Assembly: GCA_002256005.1 (NCBI GenBank)
Contig: NKIQ01000021.1
Span: forward strand, 1-58,825
Length of the DNA: 58,825 bases
Source: Alphaproteobacteria bacterium PA4
GTDB taxonomy: Bacteria > Pseudomonadota > Alphaproteobacteria > Sphingomonadales > Sphingomonadaceae
Direction: 5' to 3'
Shown here: positions 27,785 through 37,422 of the stretch, in pieces
Numbering within the stretch: position 1 is the stretch's first letter
Layout: every line of letters begins with the position of its first letter
Translations under genes and position numbers: made by a program
Notes under the pieces: model-generated
The model's input: only the letters and a program-made list of their open reading frames with translations
The model's database searches: none
Told to the model about the DNA's origin: nothing

Positions 27785-29529
27785 ACCAGCGCCTTTGCAT
27801 CTTCATCGGCCTCGCCGCGCGTCTGGGTGGCGTCGAGGATCATGTCGGTGTGCGCCGCGCCCGACGGGATCATCGGGAAGCAGTTGGCGAGCTTCGACAC
27901 GCGGCAATCGACCAGCACCGGGCCGGGGTGATCGAGCATCGCGGCAATGCCGGCATCGAGATTGTCGGCATGATCGATGATCACGCCCTTCCAGCCATAG
28001 GCCTCGGCCAGCTTGACGAAGTCGGGCAGCGAATCGGAATAGCTTTCGCTGTAGCGGCTGCCATGGTTCAGTTCCTGCCACTGGCGGACCATGCCCATAT
28101 ATTCATTGTTGATGACGAAGATCTTCACCGGCAGGCGATATTGCGTCGCCGTGCCCAGTTCCTGGATGTTCATCTGGATGCTGGCTTCGCCGGCAATGTC
28201 GATAACGAGCGCGCCGGGGTTGGCGATCTGCGCACCGATGGCAGCCGGCAGGCCATAGCCCATGGTGCCGAGCCCGCCGCTGGTCAGCCATTTGTTGGGC
28301 GCGTCGAAGCCGAAATGCTGCGCCGCCCACATCTGGTGCTGGCCCACCTCCGTCGACACGATGGGCTTCTTGGCCTTGGTCAGCTCGTAGAGCCGCTTGA
28401 TGGCGTGCTGGGGCAGCAGCGCCTCGCCTTGCTGGCGGAAGCCGAAGCTGTCACGCGCCCGCCATTCGGCGATATCGGCCCACCATGGCTTCAGGTCCGC
28501 CGGCTTGTGGCCGCGCGCCCGCCAGATCTTCAGCATGTCTTCCAGCACGCCGCCGACATCGCCGACGATGCCGAGATCGACCCGCACCGTCTTGTTCATG
28601 CTCGACCGGTCGATATCGACATGGATCTTCTTCGAATGCGGCGAAAAGGCATCGAGGCGCCCGGTGACGCGATCATCGAAGCGGGCGCCCAAACAGACCA
28701 TCAGGTCGCAGCGGTTCATCGCCATATTGGCTTCATAACTGCCGTGCATGCCGAGCATGCCGAGGAACTGCGGATGCTCGTTGGGCATGGTGCCGAGGCC
28801 CATCAGCGTCGAGGTGACGGGCGCGCCGGTCAGCCGGGCGAGGTCGCGCAGCAGCTGCGTCGCCACCGGGCCGGAATTGATGATGCCGCCGCCGGTGTAG
28901 AGGATCGGGCGCTCGGCCGCGGCCAGCATGTCCACCGCCGCCTCGATGGCGGCGCGGTCGCCCTTCACCTGCGGCTTGTAGGTCTTGTGGCCGGTGGCGC
29001 CGGGCTTTTCGTAGCGCGACTTGAAGATCTGCACATCCTTGGGGATGTCGATGACCACCGGGCCGGGGCGGCCGGAACGGGCGATGTAGAAGGCCTCGTG
29101 CAGCACCGGGCCCAGCCGCGCGACGTCCTTCACCAGATAATTGTGCTTGGAACAATGGCGGGTGATGCCGACCGTGTCGCATTCCTGAAAGGCGTCGCTG
29201 CCGATGAGGTGCGTCGGCACCTGGCCGGTCAGCACGACCAGCGGGATCGAATCCATCAGTGCGTCGGTGATGCCGGTGACGGCATTGGTGGCGCCGGGGC
29301 CGGAGGTGACCAGCACCACGCCGACCTTGCCGGTGGAGCGGGCATAGCCTTCGGCGGCATGCACGGCGGCCTGTTCGTGGCGGACGAGGATGTGACGGAT
29401 TTTCTGTTGCGCGAACAGCGCGTCATAGATCGGCAGCACGGCCCCGCCCGGATAGCCGAAGATCACTTCGACCCCCAGATCGGTCAGTGCCTGCACGACG
29501 ATTTGTGCGCCCGTCAGTTCCGCGCTCAT
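27781..29529 (-). CDS. ilvB: Acetolactate synthase large (catalytic) subunit
   Basis: A 582-aa thiamine-diphosphate enzyme that condenses pyruvate with pyruvate or 2-oxobutyrate. ThDP/FAD landmarks: VIFGYPGGAVLPIYDAL, the catalytic Glu in LVRHEQAAVHAAEGYAR, GPGATNAVTGI, and ThDP-Mg motif GEASIQMNIQEL through NNEYMGMVRQWQ. The ATG at 29529 follows AAGGG; the frame continues upstream to 29685 without homology. Possible promoters in the 186-bp upstream gap are TTGACC and TTGAAT based, neither strong. I see no leader peptide rich in Ile, Leu or Val. Confidence 0.97.
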   Translation of the reverse strand: MSAELTGAQIVVQALTDLGVEVIFGYPGGAVLPIYDALFAQQKIRHILVRHEQAAVHAAEGYARSTGKVGVVLVTSGPGATNAVTGITDALMDSIPLVVLTGQVPTHLIGSDAFQECDTVGITRHCSKHNYLVKDVARLGPVLHEAFYIARSGRPGPVVIDIPKDVQIFKSRYEKPGATGHKTYKPQVKGDRAAIEAAVDMLAAAERPILYTGGGIINSGPVATQLLRDLARLTGAPVTSTLMGLGTMPNEHPQFLGMLGMHGSYEANMAMNRCDLMVCLGARFDDRVTGRLDAFSPHSKKIHVDIDRSSMNKTVRVDLGIVGDVGGVLEDMLKIWRARGHKPADLKPWWADIAEWRARDSFGFRQQGEALLPQHAIKRLYELTKAKKPIVSTEVGQHQMWAAQHFGFDAPNKWLTSGGLGTMGYGLPAAIGAQIANPGALVIDIAGEASIQMNIQELGTATQYRLPVKIFVINNEYMGMVRQWQELNHGSRYSESYSDSLPDFVKLAEAYGWKGVIIDHADNLDAGIAAMLDHPGPVLVDCRVSKLANCFPMIPSGAAHTDMILDATQTRGEADEDAKALV

Positions 29530-29650
29530 CCCTTGCGCCCTTTGTCCAGTGTGGGACCGGGCCTTAAGGCATGGAAATTGTCGGGTCAACCGGTTTTGGC
29601 GCAATATTAATGCGAAATATGCCAATTCAACGCAACGGATTTCATGCAAT

Positions 29651-29680
29651 AGGGCGGCAGCCGTCGCCAGCTGCCGCCCT
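29651..29680 (-). terminator. Terminator-like hairpin after the second PEP-CTERM gene
   Basis: AGGGCGGCAGC, an 8-base loop, then GCTGCCGCCCT: a perfect 11-bp GC-rich stem 35 bp after the PEP-CTERM stop and upstream of ilvB. The following tract (ATTGC) is poor in T, so termination may be weak or factor-assisted. It separates the PEP-CTERM transcript from the ilv operon. Confidence 0.6.
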
Positions 29681-29715
29681 GTCACACGTCGTGTTCGGCG
29701 AAGGTTGTTGGTGGC

Positions 29716-30471
29716 CTAGGCGGCGACCAGCGTTTTCCGGCGACGCAGACGACTGCCCGCAAGTCCGAAGCCGATGCCGAACATCGCCCAGGTGGCGGGT
29801 TCGGGCACGGCCGTGACACTCGGCGGGATGATCACGGTGGCGGCATCGGTGGTCTTGAGCGCGAAGACGCGGTCGATCACGATGTCCTTGGACGGGTTGC
29901 GATTGCTGTTGAACAGGAAGCGGGTGTCGTACCAGCCGGCGAGCGTGATCTGGCCGACACCGCTGGCATAGCGCCAGACCTTGGCGGTCGAGCTGCCGTT
30001 GATCACCGTCGAGGCGACCGGAATGCCGACGATCGTCGCGCTGAAGCTGCTGTTGCCGACGTTGTTGAGGCCGTTCTGGGTCAGATAATAGCTGAAGCCG
30101 ACGCGGTAGTTGCCGACGCCGAGATAGGTCAGCTGGCCCAGGCCTTCGTTGTTGGAGAAGTCACCGACGAAATAGGCGGCCTTGGTGCCGACGGCATCGG
30201 GGCTGGCCGACACGACATTGTCGGGCGACACGCGCTCGCCATAGGCGCCGTTCGGATAGCTGGAATTGTTGTTGTAGGTGATGACCGAGGCCGGCTGGTC
30301 CTGCGTCGGCACATTGTCCGGCACATTGGTCTTTGTCCAATAGGTGAAGCCGTTGACGCCGGGGCTCCCCAGCTCGAAACTGCCGTTCTTGATCAGATTG
30401 TTCGCGGCCATTGCCGGCGATGTGCCGACCGCAAGGGCGGCCGTTGCCGCCAGCAAAATTGACTTCGTCAC
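29716..30471 (-). CDS. PEP-CTERM sorting-domain protein (choice-of-anchor type)
   Basis: A 251-aa secreted protein with signal peptide SILLAATAALAVGTSPAMA, mature N-terminus NNLIKNGSFELGSPGVNG, a jelly-roll-like beta-rich body, and the exosortase signal VPEPATWAMFGIGFGLAG plus RLRRRK. The NGSFE opening is common to carbohydrate-binding-like extracellular proteins linked to PEP-CTERM export. A near-consensus sigma-54 promoter stands 73 bp upstream, which agrees with known RpoN-dependent control of PEP-CTERM genes. Confidence 0.85.
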   Translation of the reverse strand: MTKSILLAATAALAVGTSPAMAANNLIKNGSFELGSPGVNGFTYWTKTNVPDNVPTQDQPASVITYNNNSSYPNGAYGERVSPDNVVSASPDAVGTKAAYFVGDFSNNEGLGQLTYLGVGNYRVGFSYYLTQNGLNNVGNSSFSATIVGIPVASTVINGSSTAKVWRYASGVGQITLAGWYDTRFLFNSNRNPSKDIVIDRVFALKTTDAATVIIPPSVTAVPEPATWAMFGIGFGLAGSRLRRRKTLVAA

Positions 30472-30880
30472 GCGAGAATACCCCTTGCCGTGAAGTTGAT
30501 ATGAACCCCGGAAGCAGGTGAACCTGCCTCACATTCACTCTTTAGCAAGGACTGTGCCAACCTGGTCGAATGCGCGGAAACTGCCTTGGAATTATAATAA
30601 TTTCATATACTTAACAAATTTTTTAGCGCCGGAGATTCGAAAGGCGCCGTTTCAAAAACTTCGGATTTTGCGAACAATCGTCGAATTATCCGTTGCAATT
30701 CGCGAATATCAAGGTGGAAACAGTTCCGTGGCTGTTGGCGGGCATTCGGGCGTTGCCGGGCCGGTATCGACGCCACATGAGCGCCGTCGACACCGTCCAT
30801 CGGCGCGTCTCTCCGGCAGGTTCGGCAAGCAGGCATGTCGCCCATGCCGTTTGCCTCGGGCGCGCTGGTGAGCCAGCGCT
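30472..30880. other. 409-bp gene-free, locally AT-rich regulatory region
   Basis: Holds the leader and sigma-54 promoter of the PEP-CTERM gene and, beyond them, an AT-rich block at ~30590-30715 that contrasts strongly with the GC-rich surroundings. The block contains an ATTCGCGAAT palindrome and TTCG...CGAA half-sites that could bind an enhancer-type activator. The leader carries GCAGGT-GA-ACCTGC (30514-30527). The part next to miaA shows no feature I can support, and short open frames here lack coding signature. Confidence 0.5.
30544..30559 (-). promoter_or_regulatory. Sigma-54 (RpoN) promoter of a PEP-CTERM gene
   Basis: On the minus strand TGGCAC (30554-30559), five bases, then TTGCT (30544-30548): the -24/-12 elements of a sigma-54 promoter with correct spacing, near the consensus TGGCAC-N5-TTGC. 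It would start transcription near 30532, about 60 nt before the PEP-CTERM ATG. Confidence 0.75.
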
Positions 30881-31741
30881 TCAGCCGCCAGGCTCGACCC
30901 GCCGCCAATCGGGCACCTGACCGCGCGCCCAGGTGCTCTGCCGCTTCTGATACTGGCGGGTGGCGGCGGCGATCTGCGCCAGCGCGTCGGGCAAGGGCAG
31001 ATGCCCCGCCAGATGGGCCGCCAGTTGCGGCACGCCGAGCGCGCGCAGGATGGGACGATCCGCCGGCAGCCGCCGCGCCACCAGCGCCGCGACCTCGTCC
31101 AGCGCACCCTTGTCGAGCATCGTGCCCAGCCGCACTTCGGCGCGGCGGTGCAGTTCCGCGCGCGGCAGCTCCACAACCATGGCATCGAGCCTGATGGTGT
31201 CGGCGATGCCGCCCAGCCGCTGCTGTTGCCAATCGAGCAGCGAGCGACCGGTGCCGCGCACCACCTCCAGCCCGCGCAACAGGCGTTGCCTGTCGGTCGG
31301 GCGCAGTCGCGCTGCCAGCGCCGCATCCTCGCGCGCCAGCGCCGCCGCGGCGGCTTCGGTCGGCAGCGCCCGCACGGCGTCGCGCACCGCGGAATCGATG
31401 TCCGGCACCGGCGCGATGCCGTGGAGCAGGGTCGCCAGGTACAGGCCGGTGCCGCCGACCAGGATCGGCCGTCGCCCCTCGGCCAGCGTGTCGGCAATCG
31501 CCCCCTTGGCCATCGCGGCCCAGCCGGCGGCGCTGGTCGCCACATCGCCATCGAGCACGCCGAACAGGCGGTGCGGCACCGCGGCCTCCTCCGCCGCGCT
31601 CGGCCGCGCCGTCAGCACGCGCAGATCGGCATAAAGCTGGCTGGCATCGGCATTGATGATGGTGCCGGCGTCGCGCGCCGCCAGCGCCAGCGCCAATGCC
31701 GACTTGCCGCTGGCGGTCGGGCCTGTAATGACCGTCACCAT
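30881..31741 (-). CDS. miaA: tRNA dimethylallyltransferase MiaA
   Basis: A 286-aa MiaA that adds the dimethylallyl group to A37 of tRNAs reading UNN codons. The P-loop GPTASGKSALALAL opens the protein, followed by NADASQLYADLRVLTARP, LVGGTGLYLATLLHGI and the C-terminal RQYQKRQSTWARGQ. I chose the ATG at 31741 (MVTVITGPTASGK); longer frames have no homology. Its start codon overlaps that of serB on the other strand within CATG, so each gene's promoter must lie inside the other. Confidence 0.94.
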   Translation of the reverse strand: MVTVITGPTASGKSALALALAARDAGTIINADASQLYADLRVLTARPSAAEEAAVPHRLFGVLDGDVATSAAGWAAMAKGAIADTLAEGRRPILVGGTGLYLATLLHGIAPVPDIDSAVRDAVRALPTEAAAAALAREDAALAARLRPTDRQRLLRGLEVVRGTGRSLLDWQQQRLGGIADTIRLDAMVVELPRAELHRRAEVRLGTMLDKGALDEVAALVARRLPADRPILRALGVPQLAAHLAGHLPLPDALAQIAAATRQYQKRQSTWARGQVPDWRRVEPGG

Positions 31742-32651
31742 GGGTTTGTCCGCTGTCACACCGCTCCTCGTCACGCTTGTCGCCGAAGGCCGCTTGTCGG
31801 CCGGGGACGCCGCCCATGCAAGCGATGTGCTGCGCGGGCTGGGCGGCGAACCCGGCCTGATCAGCTGGATCGACGCGGGCGATGCCATCGATATCGCGGT
31901 GACCGATGTCGCCGCCGCCGCCGCCCGCGCGGCACTGGAGGCGGCGCTGCCCGCCATCGACATCATCGTCCAGCCCGCCGATGCGCCGCGCCGCCGCTTG
32001 CTGCTGATCGCCGACATGGATTCGACGATGATCCAGTGCGAGTGCATCGACGAGCTTGCCGATTATGCCGGGCTGAAGGCCGAGGTCGCGGCTGTCACCG
32101 AAGCGGCGATGCGCGGGGAACTGGATTTCGCAGCGGCGCTCGATGCGCGCGTCGCCCTGCTTGCCGGCATGGACGCCGCCGTTATCGACCAGTGCCGGCG
32201 CGAACGCGTGCGGCTGATGCCCGGCGCCCGGGCGCTGGTGCAGACGATGGCCGCCGCTGGCGCGCATACGTTGCTCGTCTCGGGCGGCTTCACCGCCTTC
32301 ACCGCGCCCGTCGCCGCCGAGATCGGCTTTGCCGAACAGCGCGCCAACACGCTGCTGATCAGCGATGGCCGGCTGACCGGTGCCGTCGCCCGCCCCATCG
32401 TCGATGCCGCCACCAAGCGCGCCGAACTGCTCGCAGCGGCGGCGGCGCACGCCATGCCGCTGTCGGCGACCCTGGCCGTCGGCGATGGCGCCAACGACAT
32501 TCCGATGCTGGAAGCCGCCGGCCTCGGCATCGCCTATCACGCCAAGCCCAAGGCCAGCGCCGCCGCCGATGCGGCGGTGCGCATCGGCGATCTCACCGTG
32601 CTGCTGCGGGCGCAGGGCTATCGCCGGGCGGATTGGGCGGTTGCGGGTTAG
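31740..32651 (+). CDS. serB: Phosphoserine phosphatase SerB
   Basis: A 303-aa HAD-family phosphatase for the last step of serine synthesis. HAD motif I is IADMDSTMIQCECIDEL, motif II LVSGGFTAFT, and motifs III/IV include AVGDGANDIPMLEAAG. The ~85-residue N-terminal region is the ACT-like part seen in long SerB forms. The ATG at 31740 is preferred; in-frame ATGs at 31728 and 31653 lie inside miaA. Divergent from miaA with overlapping start codons. Confidence 0.92.
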   Translation: MGLSAVTPLLVTLVAEGRLSAGDAAHASDVLRGLGGEPGLISWIDAGDAIDIAVTDVAAAAARAALEAALPAIDIIVQPADAPRRRLLLIADMDSTMIQCECIDELADYAGLKAEVAAVTEAAMRGELDFAAALDARVALLAGMDAAVIDQCRRERVRLMPGARALVQTMAAAGAHTLLVSGGFTAFTAPVAAEIGFAEQRANTLLISDGRLTGAVARPIVDAATKRAELLAAAAAHAMPLSATLAVGDGANDIPMLEAAGLGIAYHAKPKASAAADAAVRIGDLTVLLRAQGYRRADWAVAG

Positions 32652-32694
32652 AGGCGGGCCTCAGCAGCAGCCGGCACAGCTCAGGGTCTGGACC

Positions 32695-33435
32695 CTAATC
32701 CCCGGTCAACGCCGCCTGCGCTGCCTTGCCCGCCGGTGAGTCCGGATCGGCGCGCGCTGCGGCCACCCAGGCCGTGCGGGCGAGCGCGTCATTGCCCTGG
32801 GCCGCGGCGATATTGCCGGCTTCGAATTGTACATCGGCGCTTTCGGGATCGCGCTTCGCGGCTTCCAGAATGGCGGCTTCGGCGGTCTTGAAATCGCCCA
32901 TGCGGCGGGCGAGCGTCGCCTTCAGCAGCCAGCCCCATTCGACGTCGGGATCGAGTCTTGTGGCGGAGTCGAGATCGCTGGCGGCTTCGGCCGACCGCTT
33001 CAGATCGACCAGGGCTTCGGCGCGGCTGACGCGCAGGGTGGCCCGCAGCTTGTCATCGCCGGCCAGCGGCAATGCCTTGTCGAGATAGGCAACGGCCGCC
33101 GCCGGGCGGGTCGCCAGCATCGCGGTCTCGGCGGCCTGCATCCACAGCGCCAGCGCCTGGCCGTCGCCGGCGGCCTCCGAGGCCTGCGCTGCCGCCTCGA
33201 AGCTTTTCAGCGCCGCCGGCCAGTCCTTGCGCTGCGCTTCGGCCAGGGCCTCGCAATGGCGGGCGGCGACGCCGCCACCTTCGACGCGCCAGTTCATCGC
33301 GACGGCGATGGCGCGGCCGGGATCGGCCTTCACCATGGCGATACAGGCATCATAGCGGCTGCGATCGCTGGCCAATGGCGCTGCGAGCGCCGGCGCGGCG
33401 GTGAGCAACAGGGCCAGGGCGGCGGGTTTCAGCAT
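32695..33435 (-). CDS. Secreted tetratricopeptide-repeat protein
   Basis: A 246-aa exported protein: signal peptide LALLLTAAPALAAP, then helical repeats of TPR form, for example ALKSFEAAAQASEAAGDGQA, AVAYLDKALPLAGDDKLRAT and AEAASDLDSATRLDPDVEWG. TPRs mediate protein contacts, probably in the periplasm here; no catalytic motif is present. The start at 33435 overlaps the stop of the upstream hydrolase gene, so they are co-translated. A small AGGGTC-TG-GACCCT stem overlaps its stop codon. Confidence 0.75.
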   Translation of the reverse strand: MLKPAALALLLTAAPALAAPLASDRSRYDACIAMVKADPGRAIAVAMNWRVEGGGVAARHCEALAEAQRKDWPAALKSFEAAAQASEAAGDGQALALWMQAAETAMLATRPAAAVAYLDKALPLAGDDKLRATLRVSRAEALVDLKRSAEAASDLDSATRLDPDVEWGWLLKATLARRMGDFKTAEAAILEAAKRDPESADVQFEAGNIAAAQGNDALARTAWVAAARADPDSPAGKAAQAALTGD

Positions 33436-34175
33436 GGCGTGTCTTTCAGCATATCGGCGACCGCCGCCAGCAGCAGGGCGATGTCCTGCGGCCGCGACAG
33501 GCGGTGATCGCCATCCTTGATCAGCATCACCTGAACCGCATCGGAACAGAGCCTGTCGGCAATATCGAGGCTGAGCCGCCACGGCACGGCATCATCGCGC
33601 TGGCCATGCAGCAGCCGCACCGGCGCGGTGATGGCAATTTCGCCGTCCAGCAAGCGCTGCGCCGGCGCATCCGCGATCAGCGCGCGGGAATAGCGATAGC
33701 CGGCGGGATCATAATCGGACGGCCGGCTGAACCAGCCCTGCGTCGCCAGCAGCGCCGTATCGGCAGCGGTCAGATCCAGCCCCCAATCGGTGAAATCCGG
33801 CGCCGCGGCGATGCCGACCAGCCCGGCGAGGCGTTCGCCCAGCGCCAGCCCCAGCCGCAGCGCGATCCAGCCGCCCATCGACGATCCGACCAGCAGCACC
33901 GGGCCACCGGGCGCCACATGGTCGATGACGGCGCGCGCATCCGCCACCCAGCGCCCGATGCTGCCGGCCAGGAAATCGCCCCCGCTCGCCCCGCACCCCG
34001 AATAATCGAGCCGCAGCATCGCCCGGCCCTCCGCCGCTGCCCAATCCGCCAGCGCTTCGGCCTTCGACCCCGTCATGTCCGACATATAGCCGGGCAGGAA
34101 CACGATCAGCGGCCCGGCGCCGGGCGTATGGCGATAGGCGAGGGGCGTTCCATGCACATCGAGTCGCGAAACCAT
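33429..34175 (-). CDS. Alpha/beta hydrolase, probable esterase
   Basis: A 248-aa hydrolase with an intact triad: nucleophile elbow LVGSSMGGWIAL, acid in HGQRDDAVPW and His in IKDGDHRLSRPQ. It resembles the small serine-hydrolase group opening with a GAGPLIVFLPGYMSDMTGSK segment. The substrate is unknown and no signal peptide is seen, so it is likely cytoplasmic. ATGs at 34211, 34181 and 34175 are possible; 34175 gives the most typical N-terminus. It lies between the M48 protease gene and the TPR gene on the same strand. Confidence 0.8.
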   Translation of the reverse strand: MVSRLDVHGTPLAYRHTPGAGPLIVFLPGYMSDMTGSKAEALADWAAAEGRAMLRLDYSGCGASGGDFLAGSIGRWVADARAVIDHVAPGGPVLLVGSSMGGWIALRLGLALGERLAGLVGIAAAPDFTDWGLDLTAADTALLATQGWFSRPSDYDPAGYRYSRALIADAPAQRLLDGEIAITAPVRLLHGQRDDAVPWRLSLDIADRLCSDAVQVMLIKDGDHRLSRPQDIALLLAAVADMLKDTPC

Positions 34176-34237
34176 GGTCATGATGCTGCGGATAGCGGCG
34201 GTCGGAGCCAAGCGCTACCGGCCTTGTCTCTGGTGGC

Positions 34238-35242
34238 TCAGCCGGTGCAAATCGCCCGCAGTGCCTGCCAGTCGGAATCGGACATGGCGGCGCTTGTGCC
34301 CCATTGCTTGCCCTTGTCATAGGCGCGGGCGCGTTCCGCATCGGCCGGGTGGCTGTCGCTGAAGCCGCCGTCGGCCTTGCTCTGGCGTTCGAAGAACTCG
34401 ACGGCGCCGGCGGTCGAGATGGCGGCGGCGGCGAGCAGGATGATGGCGCCGGCATCGGCTTCGCTTTCGGCGGCCTTGTCGCCCTTGGTCAGCACGGTCA
34501 GGTCGGCCATCTGGCCGGCATCGCTGCCCAAGGTCCGCGCGATCACCGCGGGGCCACTGTCGCGCAGGATGCTCTGGTTGGGGTGCTGATAGGCGATATG
34601 CTCGATCTCATGCGCCAGCGCCGCTGCCACTTCCTCCGGCGATTCGGCCTGGGCGATGAGGCCGCTATAGAGCGCGACATGACCGCCGGGCAGCGCCACG
34701 GCATTGACCTCGGGCGTGTCGATGACCGTGACGCTGACCGGCTCGGGCAGACCCGCTTCCGGCAGCAGCCGCGCCGTCAGCCGGGTCAGCGCCGCATTGC
34801 CGGGGCCACCGTCGCAGCGCCGGCCCATCTGCGCCAGATAGGCCCGCCCGATCGGATCGGTAACGCTGTGCGGCAGCAGCGGCGCCGCGGCGGCGATGAT
34901 CCGGTCGCGCCCGAGCCAGCTGCCGCCAACCAGAGCCAGACCGACAACCAGCGCGATGGCCACGCCGCGCTGCCCCTGCCGCGACACGTCCAGCGCCGGC
35001 AATCGCGTCGGCCAGCTGTCGGGGGGGACCTCATCCAGCACCACGCGCCAATCCGGCTGGTCGTTGCGGCGCAGTGCGCCTGAGGCGTCGCGGCGAATCT
35101 TCTGTAGCGGCACCCCGCTGATGGCATCCGTGGTGCGGACCACGAGCCGGTCCTCATGCGGCGTCACAAGCACGGGCGTGATGGTGCCATTGGCGTGCAG
35201 CATGCCCGGCATTGGTCCCGGTCGTCCTGTGATGATCGCCAT
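34238..35242 (-). CDS. M48-family metalloprotease with internal membrane anchor
   Basis: A 334-aa zinc protease. The active-site motif HEIEH lies in ALAHEIEHIAYQHP, with downstream SEADAGAI (third ligand Glu/Asp region). Residues ~95-115 (GVAIALVVGLALVGGSWLG) form one membrane helix, so the N-terminal ~90 residues and the catalytic domain are on opposite sides of the inner membrane; the protease part is probably periplasmic, like BepA/YcaL relatives in envelope quality control. The ATG at 35242 is preferred over 35392, which overlaps the thrS leader region. It is divergent from thrS. Confidence 0.83.
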   Translation of the reverse strand: MAIITGRPGPMPGMLHANGTITPVLVTPHEDRLVVRTTDAISGVPLQKIRRDASGALRRNDQPDWRVVLDEVPPDSWPTRLPALDVSRQGQRGVAIALVVGLALVGGSWLGRDRIIAAAAPLLPHSVTDPIGRAYLAQMGRRCDGGPGNAALTRLTARLLPEAGLPEPVSVTVIDTPEVNAVALPGGHVALYSGLIAQAESPEEVAAALAHEIEHIAYQHPNQSILRDSGPAVIARTLGSDAGQMADLTVLTKGDKAAESEADAGAIILLAAAAISTAGAVEFFERQSKADGGFSDSHPADAERARAYDKGKQWGTSAAMSDSDWQALRAICTG

Positions 35243-35406
35243 GACACCCCGTCCATGCTCGATCCCGATAATGCCGAACGGCACCGGGCGTGCAAGCGCC
35301 ATGCCGTCACATCGGTGCCGATCAGGGCGCAAGCTGCATTGACTTCGCCGCCCGGCTTGTCGCAGGTGACGGCGCGCCAATTCCGGCGCCACAGGTTACG
35401 CTTTCC

Positions 35407-37407
35407 ATGTCCGATCTCATCCAGCTGACGCTTCCAGATGGTTCCGTGCGCAGGGTTGCGACCGGCACCACCGGCGCCGATGTGGCGGCGAGCATCGGAC
35501 CGGGCCTGCTGAAGGCAGCGCTGGCGGCGCGCGTCGATGGCGAACTGGTCGATCTTTCCCTGCCGATCACGCACGACGCGACGCTGGCGCTGGTGACGGC
35601 GAAGGACGAGGCCGACGCGCTTGACCTGGTGCGCCATGATTTCGCGCATCTGCTCGCCGAGGCCGTGCAGCGGCTGTTCCCCGGCACGCAGATCACCTTT
35701 GGCCCGTCGACCGACGATGGCTTCTATTATGATTTCGCGCCCAAGGATCGCCCGTTCACCGACGATGACCTGCCGGCGATCGAGGCGGAGATGCGCAAGC
35801 TGATCGCCGCCGACAAGGCCATCACCCGCCAGGTGTGGAGCCGCGAACAGCTGATCAGCCGCTGGCAGCAGCAAGGCGAAACCTTCAAGGCGGAATGGGC
35901 GGCGGAGCTGCCGGGCGACGAGGACCTGACCGTCTATTGGTCGGGCGAGGATTGGCTCGACATGTGCCGCGGGCCGCACCTGCCCTCCACCGGCAAGCTC
36001 GATCCCAATGCCTTCAAGCTGACGCGCGTTTCGGGTGCCTATTGGCGTGGCGACCAGAAGAACGCCATGCTGAGCCGCATCTATGGCACCGGCTGGCTGA
36101 ACCGGAAGCAGCTCGACGCGCATCTGATGCGGCTGGAGGAGGCCGCCAAGCGCGACCACCGCAAGCTGGGCGCCGAGATGGACCTGTTCCATCTGCAGGC
36201 CGAAGCGCATGGCAGCGTCTTCTGGCACCCGCGCGGCTTCGTCATCTATCGCGCGCTGGAGGCGTACATGCGCCGCCGCCTCGATGCCGCCGGCTATCTG
36301 GAGGTGAAGACCCCGCAGATCATGGACGCCCGGCAATGGGAACAGTCCGGCCATTGGGGCAAATATCGCGAAAACATGTTCGTCATCCCCGACGAAGTGC
36401 CGAACACCGAGGATGAAGGCCCGGTGGTCAGCGACAAGGCCGAATGGATGGCGCTGAAGCCGATGAACTGCCCGGCGCATGTGCTGATCTTCCGCCAGGG
36501 CATCAAATCCTATCGCGACCTGCCGCTGCGCCTCGCCGAAATGGGCTGCTGCCACAGGAACGAACCGCATGGCGCGCTGCACGGCCTGATGCGCGTGCGC
36601 CAGTTCACCCAGGACGATGCCCATATCTTCTGCCGGGAAGACCAGATCGTCGGCGAAGTGGCGCGCTTCTGCGACCTGCTCGACACCGTCTACAAGGACC
36701 TGGGCTTCACCGACTATGCCATCAAGCTGGCGCTGCGCCCCGAAAAGCGCTTCGGCAGCGATGCCATGTGGGACTGGTCGGAACAGTCGATGCGCGATGC
36801 CGTTGCCGCCACCGGTCGCAACACGCCGGACTGGGGCTGGGAGGAACTGCCCGGCGAAGGCGCCTTCTATGCGCCCAAGCTGGAGTTCCACCTGACCGAC
36901 GCCATCGGCCGCACCTGGCAGGTCGGCACCATCCAGACCGATACGGTGCTGCCGGAACGGCTGGACGCCAGCTATGTCGCCGAAGATGGCGCGCGCCACC
37001 GCCCGGTGATGCTGCATCGTGCGATTCTGGGCAGCTATGAACGCTTCATCGGCATCCTGATCGAACATTATGCCGGCCGCTTCCCGACCTGGCTGGCGCC
37101 GGTGCAGGCGGTGGTGGCGACCATCGTGTCCGATGCCGATGCCTATGCCCGGCATGTCACCGAAGCGCTGCAACAGGCCGGCATCCGCACCGAAACCGAC
37201 CTGCGCAACGAAAAGATCAACCTGAAGGTCCGCGAACATTCGCTGCAAAAGGCCAGCTACATGCTCGTCGTCGGCCGCCGCGAAGCGGAAGAAGGCACCG
37301 TCGCGCTGCGCAACCTCGCCGGCGGCGAGCAGAAGGTGATGCCGCTGGCCGAAGCCGTGGCGCTGCTGAAGGCGGATGCGACCCCGCCGGATCTGAAGGC
37401 GCAATGA
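35407..37407 (+). CDS. thrS: Threonine-tRNA ligase
   Basis: A 666-aa class II aminoacyl-tRNA synthetase. In order: TGS domain ([15 protein letters not shown]), editing domain with [11 protein letters not shown] and [12 protein letters not shown], catalytic core with [30 protein letters not shown] and [18 protein letters not shown], and an anticodon-binding domain at the C-terminus. Zinc ligands Cys and His are in MNCPAH and later histidines. The ATG at 35407 starts the conserved TGS domain. In many bacteria infC follows; here a palindromic element and an S9 peptidase gene intervene. Confidence 0.97.
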   Translation: MSDLIQLTLPDGSVRRVATGTTGADVAASIGPGLLKAALAARVDGELVDLSLPITHDATLALVTAKDEADALDLVRHDFAHLLAEAVQRLFPGTQITFGPSTDDGFYYDFAPKDRPFTDDDLPAIEAEMRKLIAADKAITRQVWSREQLISRWQQQGETFKAEWAAELPGDEDLTVYWSGEDWLDMCRGPHLPSTGKLDPNAFKLTRVSGAYWRGDQKNAMLSRIYGTGWLNRKQLDAHLMRLEEAAKRDHRKLGAEMDLFHLQAEAHGSVFWHPRGFVIYRALEAYMRRRLDAAGYLEVKTPQIMDARQWEQSGHWGKYRENMFVIPDEVPNTEDEGPVVSDKAEWMALKPMNCPAHVLIFRQGIKSYRDLPLRLAEMGCCHRNEPHGALHGLMRVRQFTQDDAHIFCREDQIVGEVARFCDLLDTVYKDLGFTDYAIKLALRPEKRFGSDAMWDWSEQSMRDAVAATGRNTPDWGWEELPGEGAFYAPKLEFHLTDAIGRTWQVGTIQTDTVLPERLDASYVAEDGARHRPVMLHRAILGSYERFIGILIEHYAGRFPTWLAPVQAVVATIVSDADAYARHVTEALQQAGIRTETDLRNEKINLKVREHSLQKASYMLVVGRREAEEGTVALRNLAGGEQKVMPLAEAVALLKADATPPDLKAQ

Positions 37408-37422
37408 TGGCGGCGGGCCGAG

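Noticed and set aside
29530-29650. Attenuator or leader peptide before ilvB
   Set aside because: No short ORF rich in Ile, Leu or Val and no mutually exclusive hairpins; the hairpin at 29651-29680 fits the end of the PEP-CTERM transcript better.
30518-30871. Short plus-strand open frame in the 409-bp gap
   Set aside because: It runs antisense through the sigma-54 promoter and AT-rich block, has no ribosome site and no protein-like composition.
35243-35406. T-box or other riboswitch before thrS
   Set aside because: No T-box core or stable alternative hairpins could be found by eye in the 164-bp gap, and T-boxes are not expected in alphaproteobacteria.
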